Assembly (NCBI GenBank): GCA_035547915.1
Contig: DASZTS010000118.1
Coordinates: forward strand, 1 to 64,000
Source: DASSFG01 sp035547915
GTDB lineage: Bacteria; Planctomycetota; Planctomycetia; Pirellulales; JAICIG01
Direction: 5' to 3'
Length of the DNA stretch: 64,000 nt
Below are positions 44,850-53,431 of this stretch, piece after piece; within the stretch, counting starts at the first letter, position 1, and each line of letters opens with the position of its first letter. The notes under the pieces were generated by a model. The model made no database searches, was not told where the DNA came from, and worked only from the letters and a program-made list of their open reading frames with translations. Made by a program: the position numbers and the translations under genes.

Positions 44850-46289
44850 GTGCTGAATCTTCCGGTCCTGCGTTGGGGCAAGCCTTACGAGTCGCTCGAA
44901 AGCGACACGGTGGTGCACTTCCTCACGGGCGAGCCGATCGCCAAGGTGGCCCAAGCCAACGCGGGCTTACTGCAACGCGACATGCGGTTGGCCAAGCGGG
45001 CCCGCGACGCCTTAAGGTCGATCCCCTGCGACGAACTGATCGAGCGGGTGAAGAAGGCGGCCGACCTCTATCTGAACGCCACGTTGCCCATGGGCGACGG
45101 CAAGCAGTCGCCGCAGGAATTCGCCCGGCAGCAATCGGCTTCGACCGGCCTGCCCGAGCACATGTGCGCGGCCAACATGCAGAAGAATTACTTCGTGCTC
45201 ACGCACATGGACCAGATGCTCGACGCGCTGACGCGCGGGCTCGACTTGCGGATTCTCAGCCGCGGCTACGGCCTGGAGAACCGCGGCGTGGTGGTGAGCT
45301 ATCAGGCCCAGTCGCCGATCGTGGGGCTCGTGCTCCCGTCGAATTCGCCGGGCGTCCACACATTATGGCTGCCGGTCATTCCGATGCAGGTCGGCCTGGT
45401 GCTCAAGCCGGGGCCGCAAGAGCCCTGGACACCCTATCGCATGGCGGCCGCCTTCTTCGAGGCGGGCATTCCGCCGGAAGCGATCTCGATCTATCCGGGC
45501 GGCGGCGATATCGGCGCGGCGGTCCTGGCGCATTGCGATCGCAGTATGATCTTCGGTGGCACGGCGACCGTAGAACGCTACAAGGGCAACCCCAAGGTCC
45601 AGGCCCACGGCCCCGGTTTCAGCAAGGTGCTGATCGGCGACGACATGGTCGATCGCTGGGAAGAGTTCTTGGATCTGATCGCCGACAGCGTCTATCTCAA
45701 CAGTGGCCGCGGCTGCATCAATTGTTCGGGAGTCTGGGCTTCGCGGCACACAGAGAAGATCGCCCAGGCGCTGGCCGAGCGGCTGGGACCGGTCGAAGCA
45801 CTCCCGCCCGATGACCCGAAGGCCGGCCTGGCCGCGTTTACCGTGCCGGGCAGTGCCCAAGGTGTGTGGAAGGCCATCGAGGCCGATCTCCGCGAACCCG
45901 GCGTGACGCATTCGACCGAGCCGTATGGACCGCGACTGGTGGAGAAGGAGCGTTGTGCCTACCTGCGGCCAGTCGTGGCCCACTGCGATGCCCCGGAACG
46001 GGCGATCGCCAAGAAGGAATACATGTTCCCCTTCGTCACGGTCGTTAAGTGTCCGCAGGAGAAGATGCTCGAAGCCATCGGGCCGACGCTCGTCTGCACG
46101 GGCATCACCGAAGACCCGAAGCTGCGGGAGGCGCTCACGGATGCCACCCACATCGACCGGTTGAACATCGGCGCCATTCCCACGATCAAGCTCGACTGGT
46201 TGCAGCCGCACGAAGGGAACATCGTCGAGTTCTTGTTCCGGGCCCGCGCCTACCAAATTCCGAAAGAGAAGATCCCGGCGGCAGGCTGA
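44850..46289 (+). CDS. Aldehyde dehydrogenase-fold acyl reductase-like enzyme
   Basis: A 479-residue protein of the aldehyde dehydrogenase superfamily, started at a GTG with GAGGA about 7 nt upstream. The nucleophile is Cys289 in LNSGRGCINCSGVW. The cofactor half has GLVLPSNSPGVHTLWLP, VLKPGPQEPWTPY and MIFGGTATVERY. The segment that holds the general-base glutamate in ordinary aldehyde dehydrogenases (ELGG) reads HGPGFSKVLI (253-262), without Glu. This loss is typical of acylating enzymes (LuxC, PduP, AdhE), which turn acyl thioesters to aldehydes or the reverse. It lies between the acyl-activating enzyme and an alcohol dehydrogenase, which suggests reduction of an acid to an alcohol or its reversal. 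Confidence 0.8.
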   Translation: MLNLPVLRWGKPYESLESDTVVHFLTGEPIAKVAQANAGLLQRDMRLAKRARDALRSIPCDELIERVKKAADLYLNATLPMGDGKQSPQEFARQQSASTGLPEHMCAANMQKNYFVLTHMDQMLDALTRGLDLRILSRGYGLENRGVVVSYQAQSPIVGLVLPSNSPGVHTLWLPVIPMQVGLVLKPGPQEPWTPYRMAAAFFEAGIPPEAISIYPGGGDIGAAVLAHCDRSMIFGGTATVERYKGNPKVQAHGPGFSKVLIGDDMVDRWEEFLDLIADSVYLNSGRGCINCSGVWASRHTEKIAQALAERLGPVEALPPDDPKAGLAAFTVPGSAQGVWKAIEADLREPGVTHSTEPYGPRLVEKERCAYLRPVVAHCDAPERAIAKKEYMFPFVTVVKCPQEKMLEAIGPTLVCTGITEDPKLREALTDATHIDRLNIGAIPTIKLDWLQPHEGNIVEFLFRARAYQIPKEKIPAAG

Positions 46290-46337
46290 TGAACCCACCC
46301 GGCGTGGTTCATACCGGCGGCAAATGTTAACTCACGC

Positions 46338-47489
46338 ATGACACCTTTCGACTTCCAGCTTCGCACGCGAATCGTCTACGGTCCGGACCGAGTCGATTCG
46401 CTGGGAGAGTTGGCGTGCGAACTCGGGGCGCGGCGGGCGCTGCTCGTGAGCGACCCGGGTATTGTGGCAGCCGGCCACGCGGCCCGCGCCGTGGCGGCCC
46501 TCGACCGGGCGGGGATCGAAACGCACCTGTTCGACGGTGTCGTCGAGAATCCGACCGACCAGAACGTCGAGGCCGGCGTAACGTTCGCCAAGAATTGCCG
46601 CCCCGAGGTGATCGTGGGGCTGGGCGGCGGCAGCTCGTTGGACTGTGCCAAGGGGATCAACTTCGTCTATTCGTGCGGCGGCCGCATTCAAGATTTTTGG
46701 GGAACCGGCAAGGCCACGCGGCCGCTGTTGCCCATGGTCGCGGTGCCCACGACCGCCGGCACCGGCAGCGAGGCGCAGTCGTTCGCGCTGATTTCCGATT
46801 CGCAGACGCACGTCAAGATGGCATGCGGCGACAAGAAGGCTTCGTGCCGCGTAGCCCTGCTCGACCCCACGCTGACCATCACGCAGCCGCCGCGCGTCAC
46901 CGCGCTGACGGGAATCGACGCGGTGGCCCACGCCGTGGAGACCTATGTCACCAACCGCCGCAACGCGGTGTCGCTGGCCTTCAGCCGCGAGGCCTGGCAA
47001 CTGCTCGCCGGGAACTTCTCCAAGGTGCTGCACGACGGACGCGATCTCGATGCGCGCGGCGGTATGCAACTCGGCGCCTGTTTCGCCGGCCTGGCGATCG
47101 AGAACTCGATGCTGGGCGCCACGCACGCTTTGGCGAACCCGCTCACGGCCAGTTACGACATCGTTCACGGTCAGGCCGTGGGCATGATGTTGCCCCACGT
47201 GATCCGCTTCAATGGGGCGCAGGTCGACGGCTGGTATCGCGAGCTGTTGGAGTACGTGCCGGGCAGGAACGGTCACGGCTCGCACGGCCAGGCGGCACCG
47301 GTCCTGGCCGACGTAGTGGCCGAGTTCGCGCGGCTGGTCGGTCTGCCTGAACGGCTATCGGAGTGCGGTGTCGAACGCGACAAGCTGCCGGCGCTGGCGG
47401 CCGACGCCGCCAAACAATGGACAGGCACGTTCAATCCGCGCAAAGTGAGCGTAGAGTCGTTGTTGTCGCTGTACGAATCGGCCTATTGA
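46338..47489 (+). CDS. Iron-containing alcohol dehydrogenase
   Basis: A 383-residue group III (Fe-type) alcohol dehydrogenase. The NAD(P) loop is GLGGGSSLDCAKG (94-106), then AVPTTAGTGSEAQSFA. Metal ligands are Asp194 and His198 (GIDAVAHAVE), His263 (GATHALANPL) and His277 (DIVHGQAVGMMLPHV). All four are present, so the enzyme should be active. It follows the aldehyde dehydrogenase gene by 48 nt and probably interconverts the aldehyde and alcohol of the same pathway. Confidence 0.92.
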   Translation: MTPFDFQLRTRIVYGPDRVDSLGELACELGARRALLVSDPGIVAAGHAARAVAALDRAGIETHLFDGVVENPTDQNVEAGVTFAKNCRPEVIVGLGGGSSLDCAKGINFVYSCGGRIQDFWGTGKATRPLLPMVAVPTTAGTGSEAQSFALISDSQTHVKMACGDKKASCRVALLDPTLTITQPPRVTALTGIDAVAHAVETYVTNRRNAVSLAFSREAWQLLAGNFSKVLHDGRDLDARGGMQLGACFAGLAIENSMLGATHALANPLTASYDIVHGQAVGMMLPHVIRFNGAQVDGWYRELLEYVPGRNGHGSHGQAAPVLADVVAEFARLVGLPERLSECGVERDKLPALAADAAKQWTGTFNPRKVSVESLLSLYESAY

Positions 47490-47537
47490 GCCAAGAGGCG
47501 GCGATCGGGGCGCGCCCGTTGGTACGCGCAGGGTCCT

Positions 47538-49295
47538 ATGGTTAAGTCATCGATCGATTTGAAAAGAAGCCTGTCGATGAATGTGTCTTCGATCATCGTG
47601 ACCATCGGGGTGACGGCTGCCCTGTTTTGTGAACAAGCATCGGCCGCCGAGAAACCCGCGCGGCGCTGGCTGTTTCTCATGACCAACTTGCAGGTGAACG
47701 AAAACCTGCCCAAGACCCAAGCGTTGCTCGAGCGGGCCGCCAGGGCCGGTTACAACGGCGTCGTGCTCGCCGACTACAAGCTGAACGTATTGGACCGCGT
47801 GCCGGACCACTATTTCGAAAACGCGCGGCAGTTCCGCGCGATGGCTCAGAAGTTGGGCATCGAGGTCATTCCGGCGATCGCGCCGTTCGGTTACAGCGAA
47901 GGCATTCTGGCGCACGATCCCAATCTGGCCGCGGGATTGCCCGCCCGCGATGTGCCCTTGAAGGTCGTGGGCGACCGCGCTCAGCTCGACTCGCGATTGG
48001 CCGACGCACTGCCCGGCGGCCGTTTCGAAAAACACCGTGGCGACGCGATGACCGGCTGGGACTTTCAGGACGAGCCGGGCAAGCTGAGCTTTGTCGACAC
48101 GCAAATGCGCCACAGCGGGGAAAGCTCGCTACGTTTCGATGAGCCGGCCCGAAACAATCCGGGTAGCGGCAACGCCCGTGTGTCGAAGCTGGTGAAGGTA
48201 CATCCCTGGGGACAGTATCATGCGTCGATCTGGATCAAGACGCGCGGTTTCGATGCGGCCCACGAGGTTCACATGTTCGCCTTGTCGGGCCCCGGCCGAA
48301 AGCTATCGCACAGCAACTTGGGGGTGAAGGCCGATCAGGATTGGACCGAGCATCACATCGTGTTCAACAGCCTCGATAACGAGGAGGTGCGGTTCTACGT
48401 GGGGGCGTGGGGCGGGCGGCACGGCCAACTCTGGCTCGACGATGCGCAGCTCGCCGAAACGGCGTTCGTCAATCTGTTGCGACGCCCCGGCTGCCCTCTC
48501 AAGATCGTCGGCGAGAACGGTACGACCTACGAAGAGGGCCGCGATTTCGCCGAGTTGAGCGATCCACGGATGGGCGTTACTCCCTGGAGAGGTGGCTTCG
48601 ATATCTATCACGAACCGCCCACGCTCGTCATTCCGGCGGGCTCGCACATCAAAACGGGTGAAAAGTTGCGGGCCACCTATTTCCATGCGGTGACGATCTA
48701 CGACAACCAGGTACCGTGTTCGCTGGCCGAGCCGCGCGTGTTCGAGGTGTTGCGCGACCAAGTCGAACGTGTGGAGAAGCTGTTCCAGCCACAAACCTAC
48801 CTGCTCAGCCACGACGAGATTCGCGTCGCCAACTGGACACCCGACGAAGACCACCCCGATCGTTCCGCGGGCCAACTCTTGGCCGAGAACGTGCGCCACT
48901 GCGTCGCAGTGGTGCGTCAGATCAATCCCCGCGCCCGGCTCTGCTTCTGGTCGGATATGTTCGATCCGCACCACAACGCGGTGAAGGATTTCTATCTCGT
49001 CAACGGCGATCTGGCCGGCTCGTGGGAAGGGTTGCCGAAGGACGCGATCATCGTCAATTGGAACTCGGGCAAACCGGGCGAGAGCTTGCCGTTCTTCGCG
49101 GGTCGTGGCCATAAACAGGTGCTGGCCGGATTTTATGATGGCCAAGCCGATTCGATTCGCGGTTGGCTCGCGGCGGGCAAAGGGTTGCCGGGAATCGACG
49201 GCGCGATGTACACCACCTGGCAACAGAACTTCGACCAGCTCGAAGCGTTCGCCCGATATGCGTGGGAAGGGAACCAAGCGGAGACGAAGCCATGA
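47538..49295 (+). CDS. Exported glycosidase-like protein with inserted carbohydrate-binding module
   Basis: A 585-residue exported protein. The signal peptide ends near EQASA-AEK. The first part of a TIM barrel (about 42-110; RRWLFLMTNLQVNENLPKTQ, GYNGVVLADYKLN, GIEVIPAIAPFG) is followed by a beta-sandwich of the CBM4/9 type (about 145-310; GDAMTGWDFQDEPGKLSF, SGESSLRFDEP, YHASIWIKTRGF, HGQLWLDDAQL). The barrel is completed later (LLSHDEIRVANWTPDE, ARLCFWSDMFDPHHNA, AIIVNWNSG). The acidic pair in SHDEIR is in a place expected for catalysis. The family is not certain. It overlaps the next gene by 4 nt. The ATG at 47577 is an alternative start. Confidence 0.7.
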   Translation: MVKSSIDLKRSLSMNVSSIIVTIGVTAALFCEQASAAEKPARRWLFLMTNLQVNENLPKTQALLERAARAGYNGVVLADYKLNVLDRVPDHYFENARQFRAMAQKLGIEVIPAIAPFGYSEGILAHDPNLAAGLPARDVPLKVVGDRAQLDSRLADALPGGRFEKHRGDAMTGWDFQDEPGKLSFVDTQMRHSGESSLRFDEPARNNPGSGNARVSKLVKVHPWGQYHASIWIKTRGFDAAHEVHMFALSGPGRKLSHSNLGVKADQDWTEHHIVFNSLDNEEVRFYVGAWGGRHGQLWLDDAQLAETAFVNLLRRPGCPLKIVGENGTTYEEGRDFAELSDPRMGVTPWRGGFDIYHEPPTLVIPAGSHIKTGEKLRATYFHAVTIYDNQVPCSLAEPRVFEVLRDQVERVEKLFQPQTYLLSHDEIRVANWTPDEDHPDRSAGQLLAENVRHCVAVVRQINPRARLCFWSDMFDPHHNAVKDFYLVNGDLAGSWEGLPKDAIIVNWNSGKPGESLPFFAGRGHKQVLAGFYDGQADSIRGWLAAGKGLPGIDGAMYTTWQQNFDQLEAFARYAWEGNQAETKP

Positions 49296-50434
49296 TCGCA
49301 AGCAGGAAAACTCGCACGATCGGCTCGCGCGACCTGCGGCGCTTAGCAGCGGCCGCGTTGGCGGGCTTGCTCTGCGCGAGCACGACGCGGGCTGCCGATG
49401 TCTGGCCGGTCTTTCGCGGCGATGCCGCCAGCACGGGTGTGTCGCCGACGGAACTGCCCGAAAAACTCGCGGTGATCTGGAAGAAATCGTTCAAAGACGG
49501 CGGGTTCGAAGCCACGGCGGCGATCGTCGATGGCACGGTGTACGTCGGCAGCTTCGACGGCAACCTGTATGCGCTGAGCCTGGCGACCGGCGAAGAGAAG
49601 TGGAAGTTTCACACCGAGCTGGGATTCAAGGCGGCTCCGGCCGTGCGCGACGGGATGATCTACATCGGCGATGTAGATGGCAAGTTCTATGCAATCGACG
49701 CGGCCGACGGCAAAGAAAAGTGGACCGTCGCCAGCGGTGGCGAGATCAACGCCGGTGCCAATTTTTATCGCGACAAGGTGCTGTTCACCTCGCAGGACGG
49801 CGGTTTCTACTGCGTTCGGCCGACGGACGGCGAGCAGGTGTGGAAATACACCATCGACAACATGATCCAGTGCAGCCCGACGGTCGTGGAGAACCGTGGC
49901 TTTCTGGCGGGTTGCGACGGCAAACTGCACATCGTCGATCTCGACAAGGGAACGGCGGTGTCGGCGGTCGACATCGGCGATCCGACGTTGAGCACGCCGG
50001 CCGCGGACGGCAATATGGTCTACTTCGGCACACAGGGTGGACGATTTCTGGCGGTCGATTGGCGCCGTGCCAAGGTCGAATGGACCTACGATCCGCCGCG
50101 CAAGCAGCCCCTCTTGTCGTCGGCGGCCGTGTCGAGTCGTCTGGCCATCTTCGGTGGCAAGGACCGCACGGTGCACGCGCTCGACATAGGCGACGGCAAG
50201 GAGAGCTGGAGCTTTCGCACGCGCGGGGCCATCGATTCGTCGCCCGTCGCCGTGGGCGGCCGCGTGTTCGTGGGGGGCGGTGATGGCCGCGTCTACGCGC
50301 TCGACTTGAAGAGCGGCGAAAAGACCTGGGAATACGAAGCGGGGGGGCACTTCCCCGCTTCACCCGCCGTGGCCGAGGGGCGGCTCGTCATCGGCAACGA
50401 CGCCGGTGATCTGTTTTGCTTTGGATCGAAGTAA
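49292..50434 (+). CDS. Exported PQQ-type beta-propeller protein
   Basis: A 380-residue protein with a signal peptide (LRRLAAAALAGLLCASTTRA-AD). It then has seven or eight PQQ/BamB-like blades (VYVGSFDGNLYALSLATGEEKWKF, IYIGDVDGKFYAIDAADGKEKWT, VFVGGGDGRVYALDLKSGEKTWEY). The start is WPVFRGDAASTG, as in planctomycete outer-membrane-assembly-type propellers. No PQQ ligands or enzyme residues are apparent, so a binding or scaffold role is likely. The ATGA overlap with the upstream gene shows translational coupling, which ties it to the glycosidase-like protein. Confidence 0.88.
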   Translation: MIASRKTRTIGSRDLRRLAAAALAGLLCASTTRAADVWPVFRGDAASTGVSPTELPEKLAVIWKKSFKDGGFEATAAIVDGTVYVGSFDGNLYALSLATGEEKWKFHTELGFKAAPAVRDGMIYIGDVDGKFYAIDAADGKEKWTVASGGEINAGANFYRDKVLFTSQDGGFYCVRPTDGEQVWKYTIDNMIQCSPTVVENRGFLAGCDGKLHIVDLDKGTAVSAVDIGDPTLSTPAADGNMVYFGTQGGRFLAVDWRRAKVEWTYDPPRKQPLLSSAAVSSRLAIFGGKDRTVHALDIGDGKESWSFRTRGAIDSSPVAVGGRVFVGGGDGRVYALDLKSGEKTWEYEAGGHFPASPAVAEGRLVIGNDAGDLFCFGSK

Positions 50435-50491
50435 CTCTTGAGGCCGGGCCCAGAGGGAATACTTTTCCCTGCGGCACCGGGCAGAAATAAC

Positions 50492-51796
50492 ATGACGACG
50501 GAAGCGACGAAAACCGAAGTGGGCAGCTACTTCATCGCCAACTATCCACCCTTTTCGCAGTGGTCGGCCGATGCGCTGCCCGATGTGCGGCAGGCGCTGA
50601 ACGACCCGCCGCGCCAGGTACCGCTGGGGCTCTATCTACACATCCCCTTCTGCCGCAAGCGGTGCAAGTTCTGTTACTTCCGAGTCTATACCGACAAGGC
50701 CGCGCCCGACGTGGAACGTTATGTCTCGGCCCTCTCGCGCGAGATCGAACTGGTCAGCCGGCTGGGCGTGATGGGCGGCCGGCCGTTCCGCTTCGTCTAT
50801 TTCGGCGGTGGCACGCCCTCGTTCCTGAGCGCCAAGCAACTCACCTCGCTGGTCGACCGGCTGCGGGCGAACATCGACTGGCACGACGCCGAAGAAGTGA
50901 CGTTCGAGTGCGAACCGGGCACGCTCTCGCAGTCGAAGCTGGTCACGCTCAAGGAACTCGGCGTCACGCGGCTCAGCCTGGGAGTTGAGAACTTCAGCGA
51001 TGCGATCCTGGAAGAGAACGGTCGGGCCCATCTTTCGGCCGAGATCGAAAAGGCCTGGAATTGGATCACGGCCATCGGATTCCCGAATGTCAACATCGAC
51101 CTCATCAGCGGCATGGTGGGCGAGACCTGGGACAACTGGAAGGAAAACATCCGCCGCACGATCGAACTGGCGCCCGATAGCGTGACGATCTACCAGATGG
51201 AGCTGCCGTTCAACACGGTCTATTCGCGCGACATCTTGGGCCATGCCACCGAGACGCCCGTGGCCGATTGGCCCACCAAGCGGGCCTGGCAGAACTACGC
51301 CTACGACGAACTGCTGGCGGCCGGCTACCAGATTTCCAGCGCGTACACGCTGGTGAAGGATAAGAGCAAGGTCAACTTCAGCTATCGCGACAACCTCTGG
51401 CGCGGCAGCGATCTGTTGGCCACCGGCGTGGCCAGTTTTGGACATGCCTCGCGTGTGCACTACCAGAATCTCACCGAATGGGGCAACTATCTTGAGTCGC
51501 TCGAACGGGGCGAGTTGCCGCTCTCGCGCGGCCTGCGTCCCACGCCGCACCAGTTGCTGGTGCGCGAGATGGTCCTGCAACTCAAGACGGGCCAGATCGA
51601 TGCCGGGTATTTCCGCGACAAATTCGGCGTCGACATCCGCGACGAATGGCGCGACGCCTGGCAGGAGTACGCCGTCGACGGCTATCTCGGCATCGAGCAA
51701 GACAAGATCACACTCACCCGCGAGGGCCTGTTGCGCGTCGACAGCCTGCTGCCCGCCTTTTTCGAGACGGAACACCAGGGAGTGCGTTATACGTGA
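50492..51796 (+). CDS. HemN-like radical SAM enzyme
   Basis: A 434-residue radical SAM protein of the coproporphyrinogen-III-dehydrogenase-like (HemN/HutW) group. The cluster motif is HIPFCRKRCKFCYF with Cys54, Cys58 and Cys61 (CX3CX2C). FVYFGGGTPSFLS binds SAM, and TFECEPGTLS, LGVTRLSLGVENF and NVNIDLISGMVGETWDNW are family marks. A C-terminal HemN_C-like helical part follows (RPTPHQLLVREMVLQLKTG). It lacks the Tyr-Asp type CNYCD motif of true HemN (here C-K-F-C-Y-F), so a different substrate is likely. It overlaps the lipoyl-carrier gene by 4 nt, which points to joint action. Confidence 0.85.
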   Translation: MTTEATKTEVGSYFIANYPPFSQWSADALPDVRQALNDPPRQVPLGLYLHIPFCRKRCKFCYFRVYTDKAAPDVERYVSALSREIELVSRLGVMGGRPFRFVYFGGGTPSFLSAKQLTSLVDRLRANIDWHDAEEVTFECEPGTLSQSKLVTLKELGVTRLSLGVENFSDAILEENGRAHLSAEIEKAWNWITAIGFPNVNIDLISGMVGETWDNWKENIRRTIELAPDSVTIYQMELPFNTVYSRDILGHATETPVADWPTKRAWQNYAYDELLAAGYQISSAYTLVKDKSKVNFSYRDNLWRGSDLLATGVASFGHASRVHYQNLTEWGNYLESLERGELPLSRGLRPTPHQLLVREMVLQLKTGQIDAGYFRDKFGVDIRDEWRDAWQEYAVDGYLGIEQDKITLTREGLLRVDSLLPAFFETEHQGVRYT

Positions 51797-52251
51797 GCGA
51801 AGCACAGGCTTTCGCCATGGGGAAGTTCTTGGCGCCCGTGCCGACGGACCGTCGGTACGCCAAGAACCACATGTGGGCCGTGCCGCAGGCCGATGGTTTT
51901 CGCTTCGGCTTCTCTGCCTACGCCGTGCGGCTGCTCCAGGACGTCTATTTCCTCGAATGGTCGGTCGACGCCGGCGCCAACCTGGTCGAACGGCAGGCGA
52001 TCGGGGCGATCGAGAGCTCGAAGGCCGAGAGCGAGCTGTTCGCGCCGATCGGCGGCCGGCTGATCCGCTTCAACGAGCGCTTGCTGTCAGACCCCTCGGG
52101 CATTAACGTAGACAACTACGGTGAGGGCTGGCTTTTCGAGATGGCCGGCGGCGAAGAGTCGCTGCTGTCGTCCGCGGAATACCTCGTCCACCTGGAAGCG
52201 AGCTGGGCTGTCGCGCAGCGGACGATCAAGGGGCAGATCAACGAAGAATGA
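51793..52251 (+). CDS. GcvH-like lipoyl carrier protein
   Basis: A 152-residue H-protein-like carrier. The lipoyl site is GAIESSKAESELFAPIGG with Lys77, which matches the ESVKAASD-type site of GcvH, and the flanking strands (DRRYAKNHMWAV, GFRFGFSAYAVRLLQDVYFLEW, GEGWLFEMAG) match as well. The start is GTG in a GTGA overlap with the radical SAM stop; ATG 51817 is an alternative. No glycine cleavage P or T gene is in the window, so this is probably a carrier for another pathway and not for glycine cleavage. Lipoylation would need an outside ligase or synthase. Confidence 0.85.
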   Translation: MSEAQAFAMGKFLAPVPTDRRYAKNHMWAVPQADGFRFGFSAYAVRLLQDVYFLEWSVDAGANLVERQAIGAIESSKAESELFAPIGGRLIRFNERLLSDPSGINVDNYGEGWLFEMAGGEESLLSSAEYLVHLEASWAVAQRTIKGQINEE

Positions 52252-52291
52252 CGTAGATGAGGCGACGCCCACGGTCGGTACGTAGACATCC

Positions 52292-53431
52292 ATGCCCAGC
52301 AAACTCACGGTAGTCGTTTCCCAGGGCCAGAGCGCGAGCCCGATCAAGCGCAAGCTTGAAGAAGACATCGTCGCCGGCCTGCTCTTCGAGCGCGGGGTCG
52401 AAGTGACCGTGATCCCGCACCTCTACGATCTGGCGCCCGATGGCACGGGCATGCTCTGCCTGCAAAGCATCCCTGGCGATATGGTCGTCTTGAGCTGGCT
52501 CTATCCTCGCGCGGCTCACTGGACGCTCGACCGCAACCGCATTCACGGCCGCGTCGGCACCACACTCCTCGTCGCCGATGAGGAGGACGAAGACGAATCG
52601 GGCGATGCCGACGATGAAGACAAACATCGGGTCGCCGATGACCGGCCGGCCCCGAACCGCACGATCTACTGCATCGATCTACGCGCGGCGAACGACGCTG
52701 CGGATTTTCTCACCGAGGTCCGCCGCATCGCCGCCGAGACATCGGTGAAGACCGTCAGTCTCGATCTGATGGGCTGGATCAAGGGACAGCCCAAGCCCGA
52801 CCAGCTCGACCGCTATCTACACGCGCCCAACGGCGGAGGCGATCGAGCGCCCGCGACGGCTCCCGTGCCGCCTCCCCCCGCGATTCCCGCGGCCGTACCG
52901 GATCTCCCGCTTACTGCCGGAAGTGCGCCCGTTGCCGGCACGTCTGAAACGAGTGCCCCGGCGCCTATGCGGATCGACGAACCCACGGCGCGCCGTTGGT
53001 ACCCGGTGATCGACTACAGCCGCTGTACGAACTGCTTGGAGTGTCTCGATTTCTGTTTATTCGGCGTGTACGGCATTTCGGCGGCCGAAGCGATTCTGGT
53101 CGAACAGCCCGACAACTGCCGCAAGGGGTGCCCGGCCTGTAGCCGCGTCTGCCCCGCGAACGCCATCATCTTTCCGCAGCATAAGTCACCCGCCATCGCG
53201 GGCAGTGCCAATGGCGAGGCGGGCGGGCTGAAGATCGACCTCTCCAAGCTGTTCGGCGCTCCGGACCCCTTGCAGGTGGCCGTGTTGGAGCGCGATGTCG
53301 AGTTAGTAGCCGCCGGCAAGGACGCCGTGGGCATGTCCGTCGGCATTCCCAAGCGGCAACCGGGCAAATCCGCGGGCACCAAAGACGATCTCGATCGCCT
53401 GATGGATCAACTCGACGATCTGGATCTCTGA
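52292..53431 (+). CDS. Two-cluster ferredoxin with unique N-terminal domain
   Basis: A 379-residue protein. The N-terminal 165 residues form an unassigned alpha/beta domain (KLTVVVSQGQSASPIKRKLEEDIVAGL...) with an acidic loop (DEEDEDESGDADDEDK). A proline/alanine-rich linker (about 180-225) leads to a 2x[4Fe-4S] ferredoxin domain: Cys245, 248, 251, 255 and Cys276, 280, 283, 287. The tail is charged. It follows the lipoyl-carrier gene by 40 nt and probably supplies electrons to, or takes them from, the radical SAM/lipoyl unit. The first 165 residues could bind a partner or cofactor; no fold was recognised. Confidence 0.8.
   Translation: MPSKLTVVVSQGQSASPIKRKLEEDIVAGLLFERGVEVTVIPHLYDLAPDGTGMLCLQSIPGDMVVLSWLYPRAAHWTLDRNRIHGRVGTTLLVADEEDEDESGDADDEDKHRVADDRPAPNRTIYCIDLRAANDAADFLTEVRRIAAETSVKTVSLDLMGWIKGQPKPDQLDRYLHAPNGGGDRAPATAPVPPPPAIPAAVPDLPLTAGSAPVAGTSETSAPAPMRIDEPTARRWYPVIDYSRCTNCLECLDFCLFGVYGISAAEAILVEQPDNCRKGCPACSRVCPANAIIFPQHKSPAIAGSANGEAGGLKIDLSKLFGAPDPLQVAVLERDVELVAAGKDAVGMSVGIPKRQPGKSAGTKDDLDRLMDQLDDLDL

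Noticed and set aside
50492..51796. True oxygen-independent coproporphyrinogen oxidase (HemN)
   Set aside because: The cluster motif and gene neighbourhood differ (no heme genes; coupled to a lipoyl carrier), so only HemN-like is claimed.
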